DNA of 42,089 nt from an uncultured Clostridia bacterium (GCA_937894515.1 CALCRH010000027.1:1-42089); one strand, 5' to 3'. Shown: positions 17,622-24,466, numbered from the stretch's first letter. Made by a program: numbers and translations. Notes: generated by a model from the letters alone, not told the origin.

Positions 17622-18002
17622 ATGAAAAAGATTATTGCAACGACCCATGCACCGGCCGCTATCGGCCCCTATTCCCAGGCTGTCGACTGCGGAACCTTTC
17701 TGGTGACTTCCGGCCAGATCGCGTTGGATCCTGCCACCGGAGAGATGGTAAAGGGCGGCGTGGCTGAGCAGGCGCGTCAGGCTCTGCTGAACCTGAAAGC
17801 CATTCTGACCGAGGCCGGCCTGACCATGGACAACGTGGTCAAGACCACTGTATTCCTGCAGAACATGGGCGACTTTGCCGCTATGAACGCCGTGTATGCG
17901 GAGTTCTTCTCCGAGGGCAGCTATCCCGCCCGCAGCGCTGTTGAGGTGGGTGCTCTGCCCAAGGGCGCCCTGGTGGAGATCGAAGCCATTTGCAGCAAGT
18001 AA
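17622..18002 (+). CDS. ridA: RidA family reactive enamine/imine deaminase
   Basis: 126 residues, the usual RidA (YjgF/YER057c) length. RidA hydrolyses 2-aminoacrylate and related imines released by PLP enzymes. Typical segments are AIGPYSQAV, GQIALDPATGEMV, NLKAILTEAGLTMDNVVKTTVFL and the active-site ARSAVEVGALPKGALVEIEAI with the substrate-carboxylate-binding Arg. The ATG at 17622 follows AAAGGAGAAC. A TATAAT at 17581 suggests its own promoter, but no well-spaced -35 is visible. Closed by a strong terminator. Confidence 0.95.
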   Translation: MKKIIATTHAPAAIGPYSQAVDCGTFLVTSGQIALDPATGEMVKGGVAEQARQALLNLKAILTEAGLTMDNVVKTTVFLQNMGDFAAMNAVYAEFFSEGSYPARSAVEVGALPKGALVEIEAICSK

Positions 18003-18008
18003 AGCAAT

Positions 18009-18037
18009 AAAAAATCCGTCCTTTGGACGGATTTTTT
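18009..18037 (+). terminator. Terminator after ridA
   Basis: AAAAAATCCGTCC / GGACGGATTTTTT, 3-nt loop, perfect 13-bp stem ending in a T-run. Confidence 0.9.
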
Positions 18038-18038
18038 A

Positions 18039-18067
18039 TTGACGACAGTTTTTCGCTGTGCTACATT
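18039..18067 (+). promoter_or_regulatory. Promoter of the MBL-fold gene
   Basis: TTGACG (18039-18044), 17-bp spacer, TACATT (18062-18067), immediately after the ridA terminator and 29 bp before the ATG. Confidence 0.6.
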
Positions 18068-18095
18068 GAAAAAACAGGAGAGGAAGGTGTTTCCC

Positions 18096-18974
18096 ATGTA
18101 TGAACTGGTACAGGTCGGCCCGCAGAGCTACTATATCGAAAGCCCCGCGAAGATCGGTATTTATCGCCGGAATGACACGGAAGTATATCTCATTGACAGC
18201 GGCTCGGACAAGGACGCCGGACGGCGCTGCCGCAAGGTACTGGATGAACAGGGCTGGACTTGCCGGGGCATTCTGGTGACCCATTCCAATGCGGATCACA
18301 CCGGCGGCTGTGCCTATCTCCAGAAGCAGTATAATTGCAAGGTGTTCTCCGGCGGTATCGAGGCCGCCATCACCGCCTATCCGGTGCTGGAGCCGTCTTT
18401 CCTCTATGGTGCCTATCCCTTTAAGGAGCTGCGGCACAAGTTCCTGATGGCTCAGCCCTGTGAGGTGACGCCCTTTGCGGATGCGGACTTCCCCAAAGAG
18501 GTGGAGATCCTGCCGCTGCCGGGACATTTCTTCGACATGGTTGGGTATCGTCTGCCGGACGGGACGGCGTTTATCGCGGATTGCCTGAGCAGTCCCGAAG
18601 CGCTGGAGAAGTATCAGATCTCGTTCCTCTATGACGTGGTGGGGTATCTGGACACGCTGGAAAAGGTGGCGGCCATGGATGCCAAGATATTCGTGCCGTC
18701 CCACGCCGCACCTGCCGCGGATATCGCGCCGTTGTGCCGGCAGAACGCGGACAAGGTGCGGGAGATTGCGGCACATATTGTGACATTTTTGTCTGAACCC
18801 ATGACCTTTGAAGAGCTGCTCAGCTGCCTGTTTGACGACTACGGTCTGACCATGACCTATGAGCAGTATGTGCTGATCGGCTCCACGGTGCGGTCCTATC
18901 TGGCGTACTTGAAAGACAGCGGCGCGGTGGAGGGCAGTATTGAGGGGAACAAGATTCTGTGGAAAGCAATATAA
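18096..18974 (+). CDS. Metallo-beta-lactamase-fold hydrolase
   Basis: 292 residues from the ATG that follows GGAGAGGAAGG; a TTG at 18039 lies inside the promoter. The metal motif reads VTHSNADHTGGC, so the canonical HxHxDH is H-x-N-x-D-H here, with Asn replacing the second His. Further ligands are likely in LPLPGHFFDMVG and FVPSHAA. The C-terminal ~70 residues (from EIAAHIVTFL) look like a winged-helix extension seen in MBL proteins of this type. The substrate is unknown; a hydroxyacylglutathione-hydrolase-like thioesterase or phosphodiesterase are possibilities. Confidence 0.85.
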   Translation: MYELVQVGPQSYYIESPAKIGIYRRNDTEVYLIDSGSDKDAGRRCRKVLDEQGWTCRGILVTHSNADHTGGCAYLQKQYNCKVFSGGIEAAITAYPVLEPSFLYGAYPFKELRHKFLMAQPCEVTPFADADFPKEVEILPLPGHFFDMVGYRLPDGTAFIADCLSSPEALEKYQISFLYDVVGYLDTLEKVAAMDAKIFVPSHAAPAADIAPLCRQNADKVREIAAHIVTFLSEPMTFEELLSCLFDDYGLTMTYEQYVLIGSTVRSYLAYLKDSGAVEGSIEGNKILWKAI

Positions 18975-19002
18975 AAAAGAGAGCCGAAAGGCTCTCTTTT
19001 TT
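18973..19002 (+). terminator. Terminator after the MBL-fold gene
   Basis: AAAAAAGAGAGCC / GGCTCTCTTTTTT with a GAAA tetraloop. Confidence 0.9.
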
Positions 19003-19040
19003 GAGTGAAAAGTGAAGAGTGAAGAATGAAAAATTATGGT

Positions 19041-19100
19041 GTCCGCGAATAAAATTCGCGGACGGATTAAAAAGCAGGGGTCGATGTGGGCATCGCCCCC
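19041..19100. repeat. Pair of intergenic palindromes
   Basis: GTCCGCGAAT/ATTCGCGGAC (19041-19050 and 19054-19063, 3-nt loop) and GGGGTCGATG/CATCGCCCCC (19077-19086 and 19091-19100, one mismatch). They lie between convergent genes. CTACGG follows, the same hexamer that ends the palindrome at 13939-13963, so these are probably related genome repeats. Confidence 0.55.
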
Positions 19101-19125
19101 CTACGGTAAGAAAACAAAGCAGATG

Positions 19126-19953
19126 TTATTTCTTTCCCAACTGCCAGAAGGCAACGGCGCTGGCGGCGGCGACATTGAGGGAGTCCACGCCGTGGGACAT
19201 GGGGATTTTGACAGTATAGTCGCAAGCGGCGATGGTATCATTGCCCAGACCGTCCCCCTCGGTGCCAAGGACGATGGCCAGTTTTTCTTCTGCCATGAGG
19301 CAGGGATCGTCAATAGTGACGGAGTCATCACGCAGGGCCATGGCGGCGGTGCGGAAACCCAGTTGTGTCAGCCGTACCATACCGGCTTCGGGCCAGTCTG
19401 CCACCTCATCTCCCAGATAGGTCCACGGAATCTGGAACACCGTACCCATGCTGACGCGGACAGCCCGGCGGTAGAGAGGGTCACAGCAGGCGGGAGTCAG
19501 CAGCACCGCGTCCATATTGAGAGCGGCGGCACTGCGGAAGATGGCGCCCACGTTGGTGGGGTTCATCACGTTTTCCAGTACGGCGATGCGGTGGGCGTGT
19601 TGGCAGATTTCCTCCACTGTGGGGAGCGGCCTGCGCCGCATGGCGCACAGCACACCCCGGGTGAGCTGGAAGCCGGTGAGCTTTGTCAGTACGTCAAGGG
19701 TGGAGGTATAAACAGGAATATCCCCGCAGCGGGCAATGACCTCTGCCGCCTGTCCCTCCACGTGCTTGCGCTCCATCAATAGAGAGACCGGCTGAAAGCC
19801 GGCATCAAGGGCACGGAGGATCACGTTGGGACTTTCGGCGATGAACAGTCCCTCTTTGGGGTGGAAGCAGCTATACAGTTCCCGCTCGGTGAGTCGGGCA
19901 TAGGCGTCCAGCTCCGGGGCGGTGAAGTCGGTGAGTTCGATGACGTGAGGCAT
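19126..19953 (-). CDS. TrmH/SpoU-family RNA methyltransferase
   Basis: Second SPOUT 2'-O-methyltransferase of the window, 275 residues. The N-terminal ~100 residues (ERELYSCFHPKEGLFIAES) form the substrate-binding domain. The SPOUT motifs are ENVMNPTNVGAIFRSA, IVLGTEGDGL and IPMSHGVDSLNVAAASA. It differs from the one at 6200 and is probably not a recent duplicate. The start follows AGGAGGACGCC. A consensus promoter drives it, divergent from the next gene pair. Confidence 0.9.
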   Translation of the reverse strand: MPHVIELTDFTAPELDAYARLTERELYSCFHPKEGLFIAESPNVILRALDAGFQPVSLLMERKHVEGQAAEVIARCGDIPVYTSTLDVLTKLTGFQLTRGVLCAMRRRPLPTVEEICQHAHRIAVLENVMNPTNVGAIFRSAAALNMDAVLLTPACCDPLYRRAVRVSMGTVFQIPWTYLGDEVADWPEAGMVRLTQLGFRTAAMALRDDSVTIDDPCLMAEEKLAIVLGTEGDGLGNDTIAACDYTVKIPMSHGVDSLNVAAASAVAFWQLGKK

Positions 19954-19979
19954 GGCGTCCTCCTGTTGATGTTTTTTTC

Positions 19980-20008
19980 ATTATAACGCAGGACATCAGG
20001 TGTGTCAA
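19980..20008 (-). promoter_or_regulatory. Promoter of the minus-strand SpoU gene
   Basis: On the minus strand TTGACA (20003-20008), 17-bp spacer, TATAAT (19980-19985): exact consensus at both boxes. Confidence 0.85.
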
Positions 20009-20013
20009 ACCGC

Positions 20014-20042
20014 TTGCGCGATGGAGCGGGATGGGATATAAT
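20014..20042 (+). promoter_or_regulatory. Promoter of the acidic protein / ATPase pair
   Basis: TTGCGC (20014-20019), 17-bp spacer, TATAAT (20037-20042). It is back-to-back with the minus-strand promoter; the -35 boxes are only 5 bp apart, so the two units may influence each other. Confidence 0.6.
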
Positions 20043-20064
20043 AAGGAAAAAGGGGGCGCGATCC

Positions 20065-20268
20065 ATGGAACTGGAAGAACTGACGCTGGACGAGCTCTAT
20101 GAGCTCCGGGAGCAGATTTTGGCGGATCTGGCCGATTTAGACGAAAAGATGCCCTTTGATGAGGGCAGCGAAGCCTTTGAAGCCTGGGCAGACGAGCACG
20201 AAGATATAGAAGACACGTTGGACGACGTGGTGGAGCGCATCGAGGAATTGGGAGGGAAGCTCTCATGA
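20065..20268 (+). CDS. Small acidic hypothetical protein
   Basis: 67 residues, very rich in Glu and Asp and predicted almost entirely helical (MELEELTLDELYELREQI, then EDTLDDVVERIEELGGK). Not recognised. The ATG follows AAGGGGGCG. It overlaps the following ATPase gene by four bases (ATGA), so the two are translationally coupled, and it may be a partner or regulator of that ATPase (inference). Confidence 0.75.
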   Translation: MELEELTLDELYELREQILADLADLDEKMPFDEGSEAFEAWADEHEDIEDTLDDVVERIEELGGKLS

Positions 20269-20972
20269 AAAAGATGGTCATTCTGGTGGGCAACTACGGC
20301 TCGGGCAAGACGGAGATTGCCATCAATCTGGCGGTGAACGGGGCGCAGAAAGGACTCAAGACCTTGGTCATTGATCTGGACAAGGTGAACGACTATTTCC
20401 GTATGTCCGACAAGGTGACGCTGCTACAGGAAAAGCAAATCCAGGTGGTGTCTCCTACCTTTGCCGGACAGGGCGTGACGCCCTCCAATATGTCGGCGGC
20501 GGTGGCCTCCGCCTTTGACGGGGACTGGGATCTGGTGGTATTCGATGTGGGCGGCGATGCCGCCGGTGCCCTGTCTCTGGGCCGGTATCATCAGGACTTT
20601 GCTGCCCTGCAGCCGGGACAGCTGGCTGTTTACGATATTGTGAATGTGTTTCGTCCCATGTCGGAAACGCCGGAAAAAATCTTAAAGCTGAAAGCGGAGA
20701 TCGAGGACTTTGCCCGGCAACAGGTGACGGGCTTTGTGAACAACTCCAATCTGCTGAACTATGCCAGCGCCAACGATCTGCGGGCCGGGTATGATGTGAT
20801 CCGGGCAGCCTCCGATTTGAGCGGCATTCCGGTGGTACACACCACGGCGCGGAAAGAATTTTTAAGCGAGTTCCTGGCCGATGGGCGGGATATGACCTAT
20901 ATCGGCGAGCCCGTTGCGCTGGAGACCTATATGCACCGAAGCTGGGAAGCTTTTACCACCATGGGATTTTGA
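20265..20972 (+). CDS. ParA/MinD-like P-loop ATPase
   Basis: 235 residues. The P-loop is GNYGSGKTE (residues 9-17) after a hydrophobic strand MVILV. A second Asp-containing strand TLVIDLDKVNDYFRMSD and the Walker-B-like WDLVVFDVGGDAAGAL follow, as in MinD/ParA/CooC-type deviant Walker ATPases, although the signature second Lys of the deviant loop (KGGxGKT) is absent. It may act as a metal-chaperone or maturation ATPase; no target gene is adjacent. Translationally coupled to the small acidic protein. Confidence 0.8.
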   Translation: MKKMVILVGNYGSGKTEIAINLAVNGAQKGLKTLVIDLDKVNDYFRMSDKVTLLQEKQIQVVSPTFAGQGVTPSNMSAAVASAFDGDWDLVVFDVGGDAAGALSLGRYHQDFAALQPGQLAVYDIVNVFRPMSETPEKILKLKAEIEDFARQQVTGFVNNSNLLNYASANDLRAGYDVIRAASDLSGIPVVHTTARKEFLSEFLADGRDMTYIGEPVALETYMHRSWEAFTTMGF

Positions 20973-20985
20973 GGAAAGACTGGCT

Positions 20986-21011
20986 TGCATTTTTGGAGGC
21001 TGACTTCGAAT
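20986..21011 (+). repeat. 26-bp inverted repeat, copy 1
   Basis: TGCATTTTTGGAGGCTGACT plus six more bases. Its reverse complement, with one mismatch, lies at 22616-22641, so the pair flanks the tRNA cluster, the amidotransferase gene and tRNA-Ser. Confidence 0.7.
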
Positions 21012-21023
21012 CCTCCTTCAGAG

Positions 21024-21061
21024 AAAAAGCAACACCACCCGAATGGGTGGTGCTGCTTTTT
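21024..21061. terminator. Bidirectional terminator (ATPase gene / tRNA operon)
   Basis: A-rich left arm with ACACCACCC pairs with GGGTGGTGCTGCTTTTT through a GAAT loop, one internal mismatch. T-runs exist on both strands, so it ends both the plus-strand ATPase transcript and the minus-strand tRNA operon. Its right arm abuts the encoded CCA of tRNA-Lys. Confidence 0.85.
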
Positions 21062-21136
21062 GGTGCTCCGTCGGGGATTCGAACCCCGGACACCCTGCTT
21101 AAAAGGCAGGTGCTCTACCTACTGAGCTAACGGGGC
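21061..21136 (-). tRNA. tRNA-Lys (TTT)
   Basis: Cloverleaf on the minus strand with anticodon loop CTTTTAA, T-loop TTCGAAT and encoded CCA. The acceptor stem GCCCCGT pairs with ACGGAGC except for a C3-A70 mismatch, an oddity in an otherwise canonical gene. Last gene of a five-tRNA operon. Confidence 0.93.
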
Positions 21137-21141
21137 AGAGT

Positions 21142-21216
21142 TGGCAGGGACGGCTGGACTCGAACCAGCGGATGAGGGAGTCAAAGTCCCTTGCCTTACC
21201 ACTTGGCTACGCCCCT
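21142..21216 (-). tRNA. tRNA-Gln (TTG)
   Basis: Anticodon loop with TTG inside GGACTTTGACTCC, acceptor AGGGGCG pairing with CGTCCCT (one G-U), encoded CCA. Confidence 0.93.
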
Positions 21217-21266
21217 ATGGTGGAAAAGCGATCAGGGACTGGGATCTCTCCCAATCCCTGATTTTG

Positions 21267-21344
<78 letters not shown>

Positions 21345-21378
21345 ACATATACATCCGCATGGGAAATCTGACAAAAAA

Positions 21379-21455
21379 TGGTACGCCAGAAGGGACTCGA
21401 ACCCCCGGCCTACTGCTTAGAAGGCAGTTGCTCTATCCAGCTGAGCTACTGGCGC
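21379..21455 (-). tRNA. tRNA-Arg (TCT)
   Basis: Anticodon loop CTTCTAA. Acceptor GCGCCAG pairs with CTGGCGT, giving a terminal G-U pair; CCA is encoded. Confidence 0.93.
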
Positions 21456-21467
21456 AGATAAACAAGT

Positions 21468-21542
21468 TGGAGCGGGTGACGGGAATCGAACCCGCATCCC
21501 CAGCTTGGAAGGCTGGTGCCCTGGCCATTGTGCTACACCCGC
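21468..21542 (-). tRNA. tRNA-Gly (TCC)
   Basis: Anticodon loop CTTCCAA. Acceptor GCGGGTG pairs perfectly with CACCCGC; CCA is encoded. First gene of the operon, transcribed Gly-Arg-His-Gln-Lys. Confidence 0.94.
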
Positions 21543-21572
21543 ATGCCCTTCCGCAAAATCGTCAGCTTAATG

Positions 21573-21602
21573 ATAATAGCACACAAAGCCGCCAAATGTC
21601 AA
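21573..21602 (-). promoter_or_regulatory. Promoter of the tRNA operon
   Basis: Minus strand TTGACA (21597-21602), 18-bp spacer, TATTAT (21573-21578), 31 bp upstream of tRNA-Gly. Confidence 0.8.
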
Positions 21603-21631
21603 GGAAAAAAAGCGAAAAATACAACCTTTTT

Positions 21632-22189
21632 TCAAAGGCGCTTCGTAATCTCAGAAGCAAACCATTGGAAAACAGCATCGCCATGTGCCCAACGCTCCGG
21701 ATGCCATTGTACGCCTAAAATCGGCAGGGCTTTGTGATAAATCGCCTCAATAATACCATCGCTTGCCCACTGACAGGGAACAAGATTACGACCCAACTGC
21801 TTGACAGCCTGGTGGTGATTGCTGTTAACGACAGGGCGTGGTCCCAGGAGCCCGGACAACGGTTCTGTGGCACAGCTTGCGTGAATCCTATCGCCTTGTA
21901 CAGATTGATGCCCGGGGATCTTATCGTACAATGTGCCGCCAAAATAGACATTCAGAGCCTGCATCCCCCTGCAGATACCCAGGATCGGCAGTTGGCGAGC
22001 CATAAAATAGTCAATGACCGCGGCCTCCCGGTCATCTAATTTTCCGTGGATGTCCCCGCCGCCGGGAAGCAGCAGTCCCACGCAATTTGTCGCCATGGCA
22101 ATGTCCTGTGAAATGCGAACCTGCTGTCCGATTTTGCACAATGCAAAGGAATAGGCGGGGAACTGACCTGCACCGTAGAGAAAAACCAT
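21632..22189 (-). CDS. Class I glutamine amidotransferase, peptidase C26 (PuuD-like)
   Basis: 185 residues from the ATG six bases behind GGAGGT; a longer upstream frame runs through tRNA-Ser and is artefact. The catalytic triad is visible: Cys73 in LGICRGMQALN, and His163 and Glu165 in GVQWHPE. LLLPGGGDIHG gives the oxyanion-side loop. The family includes gamma-glutamyl-gamma-aminobutyrate hydrolases, usually ~240 residues, so this member is short, mainly at the N-terminus and in the loop before the triad Cys. The substrate is probably a gamma-glutamyl amide. Only a weak terminator (CCTTT/AAAGG) follows its stop. Confidence 0.85.
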   Translation of the reverse strand: MVFLYGAGQFPAYSFALCKIGQQVRISQDIAMATNCVGLLLPGGGDIHGKLDDREAAVIDYFMARQLPILGICRGMQALNVYFGGTLYDKIPGHQSVQGDRIHASCATEPLSGLLGPRPVVNSNHHQAVKQLGRNLVPCQWASDGIIEAIYHKALPILGVQWHPERWAHGDAVFQWFASEITKRL

Positions 22190-22211
22190 AGGCATACCTC
22201 CAAATTTGTGA

Positions 22212-22240
22212 TTGCACCGCTGCTGAAAATATGCTATGAT
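22212..22240 (+). promoter_or_regulatory. Promoter, probably of tRNA-Ser
   Basis: TTGCAC (22212-22217), 17-bp spacer, TATGAT (22235-22240). It points at the truncated tRNA copy 17 bp downstream and, beyond it, the intact tRNA-Ser. Confidence 0.65.
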
Positions 22241-22250
22241 AGTCAAGCTG

Positions 22251-22460
22251 AAATATGCAGCGGTATCAAGCGGGGACGTTTGCGAGCGCCGCCGGTGGCG
22301 GATGAAGCGAGCAAAAAGGAGTGGCAGCGGTCGAAATTTTGCGATGGCGAATGCCGAGCAGAAAATTTCGGGCACCGCAACAGGACATAACGGGGCTCCC
22401 CGTATGACCGCCGAAAACTTATAATAAAATATTGCGTTAACGCTCCTGCGGGAGATTAAC
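22251..22460 (+). other. Partial tRNA-Ser 5' duplicate with structured insert
   Basis: AAATATGCAGCGGTATC at 22251-22267 is repeated exactly at 22461-22477, where the intact tRNA-Ser starts. CATAACGGGGCT at 22386-22397 is repeated at 22486-22497 inside the intact tRNA. Between them lies GC-rich, hairpin-forming sequence: CGCCGCCGGTGGCG, and a long stem near 22325-22378 with arms GCGGT and GAAATTTT pairing with AAAATTTC and ACCGC. No convincing protein is encoded. It looks like a broken tRNA-Ser copy carrying an insertion. Confidence 0.5.
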
Positions 22461-22466
22461 AAATAT

Positions 22467-22555
22467 GCAGCGGTATCGAAGCGGTCATAACGGGGCTGAC
22501 TCGAAATCAGTTTGTGGGCAACCACACGAGGGTTCGAATCCCTCCCGCTGCGCCA
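22467..22555 (+). tRNA. tRNA-Ser (CGA)
   Basis: 89 nt with a long variable arm (TTTGTGGGCAACCACAC) typical of serine tRNAs. Anticodon CGA in CTGACTCGAAATCAG, T-loop TTCGAAT, acceptor GCAGCGG/CCGCTGC, discriminator G, encoded CCA. Confidence 0.94.
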
Positions 22556-22602
22556 AAGGGAAAGGGGAACGCCGAAAGGCAGTTCCCCTTTCCCTTTGGC
22601 GC
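22550..22602. repeat. 21-bp inverted repeat sharing the tRNA-Ser 3' end
   Basis: GCGCCAAAGGGAAAGGGGAA plus C (22550-22570) is exactly complementary to 22582-22602, with an 11-nt loop that itself folds (GCC-GAAA-GGC). The first six bases are the tRNA terminus including CCA. There is no T-run after it, so it is not a typical terminator. Confidence 0.7.
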
Positions 22603-22615
22603 ATAATGCTGTGGA

Positions 22616-22641
22616 ATTCGAAGTCGGCCTCCAAAAATGCA
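22616..22641 (-). repeat. 26-bp inverted repeat, copy 2
   Basis: Reverse complement, with one mismatch, of 20986-21011, at the far side of the tRNA region. Confidence 0.7.
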
Positions 22642-22672
22642 GGGCGGGAGGGCATATTTCACCCCGGAAAGG

Positions 22673-22701
22673 TTGCAAAAAGGCAAGGAGCCGTGTATGA
22701 T
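22673..22701 (+). promoter_or_regulatory. Promoter of the PPC-domain gene
   Basis: TTGCAA (22673-22678), 17-bp spacer, TATGAT (22696-22701). Confidence 0.65.
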
Positions 22702-22733
22702 AGAGACAATAAAAGGGAAACGGAGAAAGAACG

Positions 22734-23153
22734 ATGGATTACAGAAGATTTGGCGATACTGTTGTTGTCCGTCTGGACAAGGGGGAGGAGATTTGCCGAT
22801 CTCTTTTGCAAATCGCCCAAAATGAGAAAATCACCGCAGCAAGTGTCAGCGGTATCGGTGCGGTCAGCGATTTCGTGGTGGGTCTGTTTGACCCGGAGAA
22901 AAAACAGTTCGGCGAAAATCACTTCACCGGGTATTATGAGGTGACCGCCGTCACCGGCAATCTTACCACCAAGGACGGTGCGCCCTATCTCCACCTGCAC
23001 ATGAGCTGTGCCGATGCTCAAGGTCATGTGGTGGGAGGCCATCTGGCACAGGCCACGATCTCCCTGACCGGCGAGATTTTCATTCAGGTGATAAACGGCA
23101 GCGTGAATCGCACTTTTGATGAAAAAGTGGGTCTGAACACGTTTGCCTTTTGA
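22734..23153 (+). CDS. PPC/DUF296-domain protein
   Basis: 139 residues, one complete PPC (plant and prokaryote conserved, DUF296) domain. Visible hallmarks: ITAASVSGIGAVSDFVVGLFD, the strand GAPYLHLHMSCADAQG and GHVVGGHLAQATISLTGEI, whose glycines and histidines line the trimer surface. Bacterial members are small trimeric cytoplasmic proteins, sometimes annotated DNA-binding, but this one has no AT-hook. ATG follows GGAGAAAGAACG. The thioesterase gene starts 10 bp after the stop, so they form a two-gene unit. Confidence 0.88.
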   Translation: MDYRRFGDTVVVRLDKGEEICRSLLQIAQNEKITAASVSGIGAVSDFVVGLFDPEKKQFGENHFTGYYEVTAVTGNLTTKDGAPYLHLHMSCADAQGHVVGGHLAQATISLTGEIFIQVINGSVNRTFDEKVGLNTFAF

Positions 23154-23163
23154 GGGACAGAGC

Positions 23164-23838
23164 ATGGAAGCGGTCTATCAGTCAACGGATATGCTGGCAG
23201 GCGCAGCAACTGCCGATGTGCTGCGCCTGTTGCAGGAGGCGGCCTCACAGCACCAGACAGCGTTGGGCCTTGGCCGGGAGGAGATGCGCCGCCGTGGTCT
23301 GCTGTGGATGATCGCCAGTCAAAAACTGACGTTTGCGCGGCAGCCGGTTTGCGGCGAAAGCGTTACCGTAACCACATGGCTGTCCCAACAGCGCCACGGT
23401 ATGTACCTGCGGCACTATGAAATATCCGGAACAGATGGTGGGTTGATCTGTCGGGCTGCAGCGGTCTGGACGTTGACAGATGCGAAAAACCGCACACAGG
23501 TGCAAATGCCTTTTTCGGTACCGCTGTCGCAAAAAGTGGGACAGCTGCCCCGATTTCCCCTGCTGCGCCCTATGGAGACGGAGCGGGAGTTTTCGTTTAC
23601 CGTACCCGCCGCGTATCTGGACGAGAACGACCACATGAATAACGCCTGTTACTTTGATATGGCAGCTTCCATTCTGCCGCAGGGGGGCAGCCTGCAAACG
23701 GCACAGGTAGATTACCATCTGGAAGCCCGAGGGGGAGAGTGCCTGACCATCGGCTCTGCGCTGCAGGGGAAAAACCTGCTGGTACAGGGGTATAGTGCCA
23801 GAGGACTCTGCTTCCGCATGAAACTGGAATATGCATAA
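23164..23838 (+). CDS. Acyl-ACP thioesterase
   Basis: 224 residues with two hot-dog folds, as in the FatA/bacterial acyl-ACP thioesterase family that releases free fatty acids from ACP. The first fold contains RRRGLLWMIASQKLTFARQP and the second begins around EFSFTVPAAYLDENDHMNNACYFDM, where Asp, His and Asn of the DENDHMNN segment are the expected catalytic cluster. The ATG at 23164 is preceded by GAGGGACAG; an upstream TTG overlaps the previous gene. Bidirectional terminator follows. Confidence 0.88.
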   Translation: MEAVYQSTDMLAGAATADVLRLLQEAASQHQTALGLGREEMRRRGLLWMIASQKLTFARQPVCGESVTVTTWLSQQRHGMYLRHYEISGTDGGLICRAAAVWTLTDAKNRTQVQMPFSVPLSQKVGQLPRFPLLRPMETEREFSFTVPAAYLDENDHMNNACYFDMAASILPQGGSLQTAQVDYHLEARGGECLTIGSALQGKNLLVQGYSARGLCFRMKLEYA

Positions 23839-23866
23839 AAAAGGCACCCGTGAGGGCGCCTTTTTT
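23837..23866. terminator. Bidirectional terminator
   Basis: AAAAAAGGC / GCCTTTTTT around an imperfect inner stem. It separates the convergent thioesterase and DUF5662 genes and overlaps the end of the latter by two bases. Confidence 0.85.
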
Positions 23867-24413
23867 AATAGGGAAAGCCGGGATCATGGAGCTCTTGCCG
23901 AATGATGGGGAAAGCGGCATCTTCGCCCAATTCCTTGATGTAAAGCAGCCAGCGATCCAACAGGGCGCTGGTGTCCTCATGAATGAGAATATGCCCTTTG
24001 CTGTTTTGGAAATAGTCATAGGAAGAGGCGGGGGTATACCTGTCACCCTGATAGACCCGACAGGCGGCAACCCGGTCACAGACCATTTCACCCACGTATT
24101 TTTTCGGCATCTTGCACCCGCCGGTATAGACCCGGCCGTCCGGTGCAATGCGGTAGTCCACCCAGTATTCGTAGTGGTGTTTGTTGCGGCCCTTGTGGTG
24201 CAGCCAGCTCAGACTGACTCCGGTCTCCTTGCGCTCCTGATCGTTGGGACTGCGGAAGCCCTGATAATACTTGGCGCTGCGCCAGAATTCCACGGGGCTG
24301 TATTTGCTCAGATCGTGGGTAAGCCCCTGCCAATATAGTCCAAGGCGAAAACAGTACTGCCGAACCAAACGCCGGTGCCGGTTGACGGTATGGAGATGTT
24401 CCCGAATGTGCAT
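23865..24413 (-). CDS. DUF5662 family protein
   Basis: 182 residues. It resembles DUF5662 proteins common in gut Firmicutes: HLHTVNRHRRLV, GLTHDLSKYSPVEF, WLHHKGRNKHHYEYW and ILIHEDTSALLDRW. The many ordered His and Asp residues (H-x5-H, HDLSK, HHK, HHYEYW) suggest a metal-binding all-helical fold like HD-domain hydrolases, but no activity is established. Its -35 box overlaps the terminator hairpin of the neighbouring recombinase. Confidence 0.8.
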   Translation of the reverse strand: MHIREHLHTVNRHRRLVRQYCFRLGLYWQGLTHDLSKYSPVEFWRSAKYYQGFRSPNDQERKETGVSLSWLHHKGRNKHHYEYWVDYRIAPDGRVYTGGCKMPKKYVGEMVCDRVAACRVYQGDRYTPASSYDYFQNSKGHILIHEDTSALLDRWLLYIKELGEDAAFPIIRQELHDPGFPY

Positions 24414-24437
24414 GGACTCACCTGCCTTTCTGTTTTT

Positions 24438-24466
24438 ATTCTATCACAAAAAAAGGCGATGTGCAA
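24438..24466 (-). promoter_or_regulatory. Promoter of the DUF5662 gene
   Basis: Minus strand TTGCAC (24461-24466), 17-bp spacer, TAGAAT (24438-24443). It is embedded in the hairpin at 24448-24483. Confidence 0.6.

Noticed and set aside
20995..21016. TTCGAAT near the 26-bp repeat as a tRNA-like T-arm
   Set aside because: Flanking bases do not form a T-stem and no acceptor or anticodon arm can be placed.
22190..22678. Upstream extension of the amidotransferase frame
   Set aside because: Runs antisense through tRNA-Ser and repeat DNA; GGAGGT places the start at 22189.
23850..24338. 162-codon plus-strand frame opposite the DUF5662 gene
   Set aside because: Antisense to a gene with clear family motifs.
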